64,000 nt of DNA, taken from NCBI RefSeq assembly GCF_010119235.1, contig NZ_JAAATZ010000001.1, positions 2,262,501-2,326,500 on the forward strand. Reading direction: 5' to 3'. The notes beneath the pieces were generated by a model. It saw nothing but the letters and a program-made list of their open reading frames with translations, was not told where the DNA came from and made no database searches. Made by a program: the position numbers and the translations under genes. Position 1 is the stretch's first letter; each line of letters begins with the position of its first letter. This document shows, one piece after another, positions 56,145 to 64,000 of the stretch. This DNA is from Flavobacterium phycosphaerae. GTDB taxonomy: Bacteria; Bacteroidota; Bacteroidia; Flavobacteriales; Flavobacteriaceae.

Positions 56145-56197
56145 GAAGCTGTTTCCCGCTATCCGCGCTACATGGTAGCTTGCTACTATCGGGGCTA
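56145..56197 (-). repeat. Dispersed repeat family, copy 3
   Basis: Minus-strand reading just after the DinB-like stop: TAGCCCCGATAGTAGC, AAGCTACCATGTAGCGCGGAT, AGCGGGAAACAGCTTC. The middle is nearly identical to copy 4 at 21887-21939. Confidence 0.72.
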
Positions 56198-56200
56198 GGG

Positions 56201-56779
56201 CTATTTCAATTTATCCAGTTCGTCGTCGGTAAAATTTCGGATGCTTTTTTCTTTAGCAAACTTATCGGCATTGTAACTGTTCGACTTGTTTTTCGGAATG
56301 GAAAGCGAATCCCATTCACCTTGTTTCAGCATTTTAGCATAAAAAACAATCTGCCCAATGTGGTAAGGATAATGCGCCAACTGCCGATTAATAGCTTCCA
56401 TTACCGTGTGTCCTTCATTGCGAATGTAAATAATTGTAGAAAGCTGTTCCTCAGTCAACGGATTTACCGCTTTAAAAAAACATTCCCAACCTTTGTCCCA
56501 AAGTGCCATTAGTTCCGCTTTGTCATTCTCATGAAAATGGGAATCAAATTCGCCATCACGGTTGCGCCATTCCTTTTCACCATCGGTGGTTAAGAAATCC
56601 GTCCAACGCGATAACATATTTCCGGAAAGGTGTTTTATAATAACGGCAATCGAATTGGTGTCTTCATTTACCGAAACAAACAATTGCTCCGGTTCAAGTT
56701 GCTCCATGGCTTTTTCTCCCAATGTTTTATAATAGAGAAATTGCTTTTTTACGCTTTCTAAGTAGTGATTATCAGTCAT
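56201..56779 (-). CDS. DinB-superfamily protein (DUF1572)
   Basis: 192 residues, four-helix bundle. Putative metal-binding His residues lie in IAVIIKHLSGNMLSRWTDFL and INRQLAHYPYHIGQIVFYAKML. DUF1572/DinB-like proteins are metal-binding, thiol-transferase-related enzymes or of unknown function. The start overlaps the stop of the upstream small membrane protein by 8 bases. It is part of the methyltransferase-ZIP-murQ-DUF6095 series. Confidence 0.87.
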   Translation of the reverse strand: MTDNHYLESVKKQFLYYKTLGEKAMEQLEPEQLFVSVNEDTNSIAVIIKHLSGNMLSRWTDFLTTDGEKEWRNRDGEFDSHFHENDKAELMALWDKGWECFFKAVNPLTEEQLSTIIYIRNEGHTVMEAINRQLAHYPYHIGQIVFYAKMLKQGEWDSLSIPKNKSNSYNADKFAKEKSIRNFTDDELDKLK

Positions 56780-56996
56780 GATGAAATAGTGCGTCAGTTA
56801 TAGTTTTGATTCCTTTGAACATAAAGTAAACAGCAGTCAAACAAATACTAATGCCAATGGCTAACACCAAATAATGCCACCCGTTTTGTTTATTAATAAA
56901 GGCATTGTAAATCACACTCGGCCCTATAAACATCATAGGCAAAGCATAAAGCAAGTATTTGATTCCTTTGTCGAGTAGTTCTTTTTTGGCTGCCAT
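56772..56996 (-). CDS. DUF6095-like small membrane protein
   Basis: 74 residues, two TM helices (LLYALPMMFIGPSVIYNAFI and WHYLVLAIGISICLTAVYFMF). The string PMMFIGPSVIYNAFINKQNGWHYLVL matches a flavobacterial family I recall as DUF6095. Its start follows the murQ stop by 4 bases and its end overlaps the DinB-like gene. Function unknown. Confidence 0.78.
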   Translation of the reverse strand: MAAKKELLDKGIKYLLYALPMMFIGPSVIYNAFINKQNGWHYLVLAIGISICLTAVYFMFKGIKTITDALFHHD

Positions 56997-57000
56997 ATTT

Positions 57001-57815
57001 TTATTTTGAATTGTAAAAATCTACCGCTTTTCGTACGCTACCGTGTTTTTGCAATAATGCGGAAGCCTCTTCATAACTTACCGGAATTTCTCCCATTATC
57101 ATTTTGACCCCGCGGTCAACAAGCTTATCGTTGCTCAATTGCATGTCAACCATTTTATTGCCTTTTACTCGGCCCAATTGTATCATAGTGGCTGTAGAAA
57201 TCATATTTAATATTAATTTCTGAGCGGTACCGGCTTTCATGCGGGAACTTCCCGTAACGAATTCAGGACCCACAACTGCTACAACTGGAAACTGAGCGGT
57301 TAACGCTAACGGGCTACCTTCGTTACAAGTAATACCGCCTGTTGTAATATTTTTAGCATTGCATTTTTCCAAGCCGCCAATAACATAAGGGGTAGTGCCC
57401 GATGCAGCTATTCCAATAACCACATCGTTTTCATTGATACCGTGTTCCTGTAAATCAATCCAGGCTTGTAGTTTGTCATCTTCGGCGTTTTCTACCGCTT
57501 TGCGAATGGCTTTGTCACCACCGGCAATGATGCCATTAACCAAGTCAAAAGGAACCCCAAACGTGGGCGGACATTCGGAAGCATCAACAATTCCTAATCT
57601 CCCCGAAGTGCCGGCACCAATATAAATAACCGGCCACCGAGTTTCATTTGGGTTACCACTTTAGCGACTAAAGCTTCAATTTGAGGCAACGCTTTTTCTA
57701 CAGCCAAAGGTACCGTTTTGTCTTCTTTGTTGATGTTGGTTAACAAGTCGTGAACCGACATTTGTTCCAGCTGTTCGTAGTGCGAGGATTGTTCGGTAGT
57801 TTTGGTAAAATTCAT
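57001..57815 (-). CDS. murQ: N-acetylmuramic acid 6-phosphate etherase (one-base frameshift)
   Basis: Cleaves MurNAc-6-phosphate to GlcNAc-6-phosphate and lactate in cell-wall recycling. One A missing from the run at 57624-57626 (plus strand) breaks the frame; restored, it reads [30 protein letters not shown], the SIS-domain core, giving 271 residues. The C-terminal part has GIAASGTTPYVIGGL and the signature GSSRMKAGTAQKLILNMISTA. It lies between the ZIP transporter and the DUF6095-like gene; no muropeptide permease is nearby. Confidence 0.92.
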
Positions 57816-57831
57816 ATTTTTTTATTTGAAG

Positions 57832-57851
57832 GGACAAGTTGCGACTTGTCC
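57832..57851. repeat. Short perfect hairpin between ZIP gene and murQ
   Basis: GGACAAGT, loop TGCG, ACTTGTCC. There is no T-run, so it is not a typical terminator; it could be an RNA-processing or attenuating structure in the operon transcript, or a short dispersed repeat. Confidence 0.5.
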
Positions 57852-57866
57852 GTACCTGATGTAAAT

Positions 57867-58535
57867 TTATAAAAAACACGCCAACAAAATCCCCAGAATA
57901 ATCATTGAAATTTTGGCAATATTGAATTTATGGCCTTCACTGCTTTCAAAGATGATGGTTGAGGAAATATGAAATAAAATTCCAATCACGATAGCCGTAA
58001 TTTGGGTGTAATATTGATTTAAAATCGGGAAACTATCTGAAACCAATGTCCCTAACGGCGTCATAACCGCAAAGGTCAGCATGAACAAAAACAAAGCCGT
58101 TTTGTTGAGTTGGGCGTTAAGGAAAAATGTAGTTAAGATAATAGCAATCGGTAAGTGGTGAATGGCAATGCCGTAAGCCAAATCGTGGTGATGCCCCACC
58201 GGAAAACCTTCAAGCAAAGCATGCAAACACAAACTGATGAAAAGTAACCAGGGCATTTGGGTGATTTTGTCATGACCGTGTACATGACCGTGTTCGGCTC
58301 CTTTGGAAAAAAACTCCAGGATGATTTGAAATAATATCCCGACCATAATATAAATACCCACCGAAACAGAATGATTCTCATAAACATCCGGCAAGAGGTG
58401 CATTACGGTTAAGGATAGCAAAAACGAACCGCTGAAAGCCAATAACAACTTTAGATTTTTTTTGTCTTTTGGCTTCACTCCAATCGCAATAAAATAACCT
58501 AACAGTACTGATAATAAAGGAAGAATGTAGTTCAT
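57867..58535 (-). CDS. ZIP-family metal transporter
   Basis: 222 residues, 7-8 TM helices. Metal-site helix motifs CLHALLEGFPVG and IAIHHLPIAIIL correspond to the HxxxEG and HxxP(E) of ZIP TM4/TM5. A His-rich cytosolic loop (EHGHVHGHDK) precedes TM4. It probably imports Zn2+ or another divalent ion through the inner membrane. It follows the methyltransferase gene and precedes murQ. Confidence 0.9.
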   Translation of the reverse strand: MNYILPLLSVLLGYFIAIGVKPKDKKNLKLLLAFSGSFLLSLTVMHLLPDVYENHSVSVGIYIMVGILFQIILEFFSKGAEHGHVHGHDKITQMPWLLFISLCLHALLEGFPVGHHHDLAYGIAIHHLPIAIILTTFFLNAQLNKTALFLFMLTFAVMTPLGTLVSDSFPILNQYYTQITAIVIGILFHISSTIIFESSEGHKFNIAKISMIILGILLACFL

Positions 58536-58588
58536 GTTTTGTGGTAGCTTGTATTTAAACTGAGTGCTGCGTGCTCAAATCGGTCTTC

Positions 58589-59332
58589 TTATTTAAATAT
58601 CATGATTAATCGTTCGCTGGTATTTTTATGAAACTTTTTCAGTTTATAATCGCCAAAGGTATCCAACAAGTAAATCCCGGCTTCGGTCATCATCCGTTGA
58701 AAATCTTCTAAAGTGTAGGCTCTCACTTTTTCGGTAAAATGATAGGAACAGCCGTTGTCTTCAAAATTAATTTCTTTGATAACAAAACCTTCAGCAACAT
58801 TGCGTTTGATGTGAAATATAATGCCATCTACTTCTTTGGTTTCTTCCGGAATTAAATTATCAATTACCTGTTGGGCATTCATAAAATCAATTACGGCAAA
58901 ACCATATTCCGAAAGACTGTCTTTAATGGCCAGTAAGGTTTTACTATCGTCTTCTTCTTTTTCGAAATAACCAAAACTGGTAAACAAATTGAAGATGGCA
59001 TCAAACTTTTGGTCAAAGGGTTCGCGTTTGTCATGCACTACAAAATGCAGTGTTTCATTGGCGTTTTTGTTGGCCTCAGCGATACTGTTTTCAGATAAAT
59101 CGGCACCAATAACATCATAACCCAATTGGTTCAAATAAATGGAATGACGTCCCTTGCCACAAGCTAAATCAAGCACTTTTGCCTTCTCAGGTAAGTTTAG
59201 ATAATGGGTAAGATTGTCCATGAAGATTTGGGCTTCACGGTAGTTTCGGTCTTTGTATAAAATGTGGTAATAAGGGGTATCAAACCAAGAGGCGTACCAA
59301 TTTTCGGATTTACAATTTGCAGTATCTGACAT
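58589..59332 (-). CDS. Class I SAM-dependent methyltransferase
   Basis: 247 residues. SAM-binding motif I is VLDLACGKGRHSIYL, then GYDVIGADLSENSI and FDAIFNLFTSFGYF. The N-terminal ENWYASWFDTPYYHILYKDRNYREAQIFMDNL is characteristic of a Bacteroidota subgroup. Substrate unknown (small molecule more likely than nucleic acid by architecture). First gene of the minus-strand series; divergent from the THUMP methyltransferase. Confidence 0.87.
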   Translation of the reverse strand: MSDTANCKSENWYASWFDTPYYHILYKDRNYREAQIFMDNLTHYLNLPEKAKVLDLACGKGRHSIYLNQLGYDVIGADLSENSIAEANKNANETLHFVVHDKREPFDQKFDAIFNLFTSFGYFEKEEDDSKTLLAIKDSLSEYGFAVIDFMNAQQVIDNLIPEETKEVDGIIFHIKRNVAEGFVIKEINFEDNGCSYHFTEKVRAYTLEDFQRMMTEAGIYLLDTFGDYKLKKFHKNTSERLIMIFK

Positions 59333-59372
59333 TTATTCTTTTCAAATGAATTCTGAACAGGCAAATTTAGTG

Positions 59373-59380
59373 TATTTTTG
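59373..59380 (+). promoter_or_regulatory. -7 promoter element of the THUMP methyltransferase gene
   Basis: TATTTTTG, 40-47 bases upstream of the ATG at 59420. Confidence 0.55.
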
Positions 59381-59419
59381 CCGATGAATTTCAAATTTTG
59401 AGTTGGAATTAAATTGACC

Positions 59420-60586
59420 ATGGAGAATTTTAAAATGATTGCCAAGACCTTTTTTGGTTTTGAAGAAATATTATTAAAAGAATTACAACAGCTGGGCGCA
59501 CAGGATGTTGAAATCGGAACGCGTGCCGTTAGTTTTAAAGGCGATAAAGGGTTTATGTACAAAGCCAATTTGTCGTTGCGAACGGCTTTGAAAATTCTTA
59601 AACCCATCTATTATTTTCGGGCTACCAATGACCAGAATTTATATAAAGGAATTCAAGGAATAGATTGGTCTAAATACTTGAATGCCAACCAAACTTTTGT
59701 AATTGACACCACGATTCATTCGGATAATTTCAAGCACTCTCAGTTTGTTTCCCAAAAAGCGAAAGATGCAATTGTAGACCAGTTCCGCGATAAGTTAGGT
59801 ATGCGTCCAAGCATAGACAAAGACTTCCCCGATTTGCGAATCAATATTCATATCGACAGAGATCAATGTTCAGTAGCACTCGATACATCGGGAGCTTCTT
59901 TACATCATAGAGGATATAGAACGGCAACCAATATTGCTCCGATAAACGAAGTCTTAGCTGCAGGAATGTTGTTATTATCAGGTTGGGACGGCAGCACAGA
60001 TTTCTTAGATCCAATGTGTGGTTCAGGGACTATTTTGGCGGAAGCCGCTATGATTGCTTGTAATATTCCGGCCAACATTAACCGCAAGGAATTTGCTTTC
60101 GAAAAATGGAACGATTGGGACAATGATTTGTTTGACCAAATTATCGATGCGTTGATGAAACGTACTAAGGAATTCCATCACAATATCATTGGGTATGACA
60201 AAGCCCCAAGTGCTGTGCAAAAAGCCAAAGACAATATTCAAAATGCCAATTTGGATGAGTATGTAACCATTAGTCAAGCTAATTTTTTTGAAACTAAGAA
60301 AGAATCGGCAGGCCCGTTGCACATGGTTTTCAATCCGCCGTATGGAGAACGTTTGGATATTGAATTAGAACGTTTTTACCGTGAATTGGGTGATACTTTG
60401 AAGAACAATTATCCTAATACCAATGCTTGGTTTATTACAGGAAATTTAGAAGCTTTAAAATTTGTCGGACTGCGACCATCGCGCAAAATCAAGCTTTTCA
60501 ACGGAAGTTTGGAAGCCCGTTTAGTGAAATACGAAATGTATGCCGGCAGCAAGCGAACTAAGTTTCAGCAAAGTTCAGAAGAATAG
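59420..60586 (+). CDS. THUMP-domain RNA methyltransferase (RlmL N-terminal module type)
   Basis: 388 residues from ATG at 59420 (MENFKMIAKTFFGFEEILLKEL), preferred to the TTG two codons earlier. N-terminal THUMP RNA-binding domain (to ~residue 165, with RDQCSVALDTSGASLHHRGYR at its end), then the Rossmann methyltransferase with FLDPMCGSGTILAEAAMIA and FNPPYGERLD (NPPY: N-methylation of a guanine). This matches enzymes forming m2G2445 in 23S rRNA; the second RlmL module (RlmK) is absent, as in most Bacteroidota. Monocistronic. Confidence 0.92.
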   Translation: MENFKMIAKTFFGFEEILLKELQQLGAQDVEIGTRAVSFKGDKGFMYKANLSLRTALKILKPIYYFRATNDQNLYKGIQGIDWSKYLNANQTFVIDTTIHSDNFKHSQFVSQKAKDAIVDQFRDKLGMRPSIDKDFPDLRINIHIDRDQCSVALDTSGASLHHRGYRTATNIAPINEVLAAGMLLLSGWDGSTDFLDPMCGSGTILAEAAMIACNIPANINRKEFAFEKWNDWDNDLFDQIIDALMKRTKEFHHNIIGYDKAPSAVQKAKDNIQNANLDEYVTISQANFFETKKESAGPLHMVFNPPYGERLDIELERFYRELGDTLKNNYPNTNAWFITGNLEALKFVGLRPSRKIKLFNGSLEARLVKYEMYAGSKRTKFQQSSEE

Positions 60587-60613
60587 GCACTAGTTGGCTA
60601 ACATAGTAAAAAT

Positions 60614-60647
60614 AAAAGGCAACCTTTACAATTGAGGGTTGCCTTTT
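60614..60647 (+). terminator. Terminator after THUMP methyltransferase gene (convergent)
   Basis: AAAAGGCAACC (60614-60624) pairs with GGTTGCCTTTT (60637-60647). Confidence 0.9.
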
Positions 60648-60670
60648 TGTATGCAGTATAATTTGACTGT

Positions 60671-61293
60671 TTAGTGCTTGTTGTAATCATCAATTACTTG
60701 ATAAATATCACCAGACTTATAAACTTTTTCTTTGATTTTTTGGGCTAATTCCGGATAGTCGGCAAAGTAGCGTCCGGCATACAGCTTGAAATCGGCATTA
60801 TCATTCACACCAAAATCTTCGTGAAGTAAAGTAGCCGCAGGCTCTCCGGGTCTTATAGCGTAATAAGTGGCACCACTGTAACTAAAACTCTGAAAACCGC
60901 TCCCGGAATTGGCAAAGCCACTCCAATCATAAGTACCGGTGTACAAACTTACTTTAGTGCCGGTAACGACCAATTTCAGCATTTGCTTCTTTTTTTGGAT
61001 TTTTTTTCCGCTAAAGTTATAAACCGGCATGTTGTAATATTCGGCAGGGAGGCTGAAAACAGTAGCTTTAAAAGCTAATTTTTTGACATCCTCCAAATCA
61101 ATTTTCTCCTTGCTATCACCCATTTTCAAGGTTATCGATTTGGCTCCTGATTTTAAAGGAAACTCAATCAGGCCTACTTTGGTACTGCCATCTTCCATAT
61201 ATACAGTGCAAGGGATATCTTTGCCTCCGGAGACCTTTGGAGTAAAACTTTGTAAACAGGTGAAGCAAAAAATAAACAGTAAAATGTTTTCAT
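60671..61293 (-). CDS. Exported protein of unknown function (frameshift in signal peptide)
   Basis: Uninterrupted from an internal Met at 61198, but the coding-like sequence extends upstream. One A added to the plus-strand run at 61267-61272 joins it to ATG at 61293, with a signal peptide reading MKTFYCLFFCFTCLQSFT, giving 207 residues. The body has IEFPLKSGAKSITLKMGDSKEKIDLEDVKKLAFK and SFSYSGATYYAIRPGEPAATLLHEDFGV. I recognise no family by name; this looks like a Bacteroidota exported beta-rich protein. Convergent with the THUMP gene. Confidence 0.65.
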
Positions 61294-61416
61294 AAAGGGT
61301 GGTTTAGAGGTTAGTCTTTTTAATTTAAAATAAATCAATTGCTAAGCTACTAAAAAACTTTTTATAAATTACTTACTAAACTCATTGACAAGATATTCGG
61401 TTTCATTTGTTAAATA

Positions 61417-62610
<1,194 letters not shown>

Positions 62611-62614
62611 GCTC

Positions 62615-63699
62615 ATGTTAAAAATTATTGACAAGTACATACTCAAGCGATATTTAGTAACATTCTCTGTAATGTTGCTGATGTTTATTCCTATCGGAAT
62701 CGTGATTGATGTTTCGGAAAAGGTCAATAAGATGATAGAAAACAAGGTGCCATTCAGTGCTATTGCCAAATATTATCTCGATTTTACCATTTATTTCGCT
62801 AATTTACTGTTCCCTATATTTTTATTCTTATCCGTGATTTGGTTTACCTCTAAATTAGCGAACAATACAGAGATTATTGCCATATTGAGTTCGGGGATTT
62901 CGTTCTCCAGATTCCTTCGGCCTTATATTATTGGTGCCACTATTGTTTCCTTGTTTGCCTTGGTGATGAGTATCTTTTTAGTGCCCAATGCCAGCGCCGG
63001 CTTTAAAGATTTCAGGTACCGATACCTCATTGGTAACGGCGTCAGCGAAATGCGAGACAACTCCGATGTCTTCCGTCAGGTTAGTAAAGACGAGTATATT
63101 TTTGTGAGTAACTTTCAGGATATTTCTAAAATAGCGTTCAATTTTTCGATGGAGAAATTCAAAGACGATAAACTCCAATACAAATTAACGGCTGGCAGAA
63201 TCAAATGGAATCCTAAAGACAGCACCTATACCCTCTATAATTATAACAAAAGAAAAATAGGGGAGTTTGGTGATATTATTGAATCCGGCGAGAAGAAAGA
63301 TACTGTTTTTAATTTCGATTTAGAAGATTTAGCTCCGGTGGTTTATATCGCGGAAACCTTGAATCTTAGAGATTTAAACAAGTTTATCGATAAAGAAAAA
63401 GCACGAGGATCTTCTAATATCAATGTGTATTTGGTGGTGTTATATAAAAATACAGTATCCCGGTTTCAGCTTTTATACTGACAATTATTGCGGTTGCGGT
63501 TTCGTCCATGAAACGAAGAGGTGGAATGGGAACTAACCTCGCCATAGGTATCATTTTGGCGTTTTCATTTGTCTTTTTTGATAAAATATTTGGCGTACTA
63601 GCCGAAAAATCAACCATGCCGCCCATCATAGCGGTTTGGATTCCTAATATTGTTTTCGGAATTTTAGCCATTTATCTGCTACGCAATGCCAAGCGATAA
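62615..63699 (+). CDS. lptG: LptF/LptG-family permease, probable LptG (one-base frameshift)
   Basis: Inner-membrane part of the LPS export machine. Restoring one A in the run at 63446-63450 converts YKNTVSRFQ to YKKYSIPVSAFILTIIAVAVSSMKRRGG and joins both parts into 361 residues. Three N-terminal TM helices begin in KIIDKYILKRYLVTFSVMLLMFIPIGIVIDVSEKVNKM; a periplasmic beta-jellyroll spans ~125-265; three C-terminal TMs end in FGILAIYLLRNAKR. F versus G cannot be told firmly from sequence alone. Co-transcribed with tgt; overlaps the next gene by 14 bases. Confidence 0.9.
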
Positions 63700-64000
63700 T
63701 GTAAAAAGCTACCTGCACCTCCATTTAATAGTTTTTATTTGGGGATTTACGGCAGTGTTGGGCGCCTTAATCACACTTGATGCTTTGCCGTTAGTTTGGT
63801 TCCGTATGCTGTTTGCCGTCGGATTTATAGCCATTTATATTTATTTCAAAAAACTGCCGTTAAAAGTATCCGGTAAAGCGTTACTACAGTTTTTGTTTTC
63901 CGGATTGATTATCGCCCTGCATTGGTTTACATTCTTTCACGCGATTAAAATTTCGAACATTTCCATCACTTTAGCTTGTCTTTCAACCGGTGCTTTATTC
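63686..64000 (+). CDS. EamA/DMT-family transporter, N-terminal part (runs off window)
   Basis: 105 codons are visible from ATG at 63686. HLHLIVFIWGFTAVLGALITLDALPLVWFRMLFAVGFIAIYIYF is the first EamA repeat (TM1-TM2 with FIWGFT and the WFR motif), followed by ALLQFLFSGLIIALHWFTFFHAIKISNISITLACLSTG, TM3-TM4. The family exports metabolites or amino acids; substrate unknown. The start overlaps the end of lptG by 14 bases, so it is probably the third gene of the tgt-lptG operon. Confidence 0.88.
   Translation, partial: MPSDNVKSYLHLHLIVFIWGFTAVLGALITLDALPLVWFRMLFAVGFIAIYIYFKKLPLKVSGKALLQFLFSGLIIALHWFTFFHAIKISNISITLACLSTGALF

Overview
The window looks like a low-GC member of the Flavobacteriia, most likely Flavobacterium or a close relative. 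Evidence: many genes sit behind a Bacteroidota-type -7 element (TAnnTTTG); secreted proteins end in type IX secretion (T9SS) type A or type B sorting domains; the tmRNA tag reads GENNYALAA; and several small lineage proteins (DUF6787, DUF6146 and DUF6095-like) are present. Most of the window is housekeeping chromosome in short operons separated by clear hairpin terminators.

Layout. 1-975 is the 3' end of a T9SS cargo gene. 1053-5232 is an accessory segment bounded by a broken, diverged copy of the coaD 3' end on the left and intact coaD on the right. It holds an unknown multi-pass membrane protein, an attC-like recombination-site structure, a RES-domain (NAD+-consuming toxin fold) protein, a small membrane protein and a YoaK-family protein. 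5233-12039 holds ddl-coaD, a PASTA protein with an RluA-family pseudouridine synthase, and folE-cysS-yidD-lgt. 12202-21696 is one 3164-residue cell-surface protein gene with 12 tandem repeats and a gliding/T9SS type B C-terminus. 21697-22396 holds palindromes, a dispersed repeat and ssrA (tmRNA). 22496-31285 holds a serine hydrolase lipoprotein, a saccharopine-dehydrogenase-like enzyme, a GH97 glycosidase with an MFS sugar transporter, a small secreted protein and an M28 peptidase. 31337-43884 holds uvrA, an ECF sigma factor with a tiny downstream ORF, a LolD-type ATPase operon, a second folE, serC-serA, and an acyl-CoA reductase divergent from a ferredoxin. 43943-54691 holds a TonB-dependent receptor, a surface-type protein, ychF and parE-parC. 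54831-64000 holds terC, a methyltransferase-ZIP-murQ-DUF6095-DinB series, a THUMP methyltransferase, tgt-lptG and the start of an EamA transporter.

Two cross-cutting observations matter to a user. First, nine genes (including cysS, tgt and lptG, expected to be essential or highly conserved) are each broken by exactly one missing base in a short homopolymer. This pattern points to sequencing or assembly error rather than true pseudogenes, so the intact proteins are described here. Second, a dispersed repeat family (four copies), a shared operator-like motif (three sites) and several nested palindromes lie between genes and are not explained by the coding annotation.

The best candidate for something undescribed is the 1.1-4.0 kb AT-rich segment. 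There a membrane/coiled-coil protein of unknown family and a RES-domain protein are joined by a 13-bp imperfect inverted repeat with one bulged base. That architecture resembles an integron attC site, although no integrase is visible in the window.
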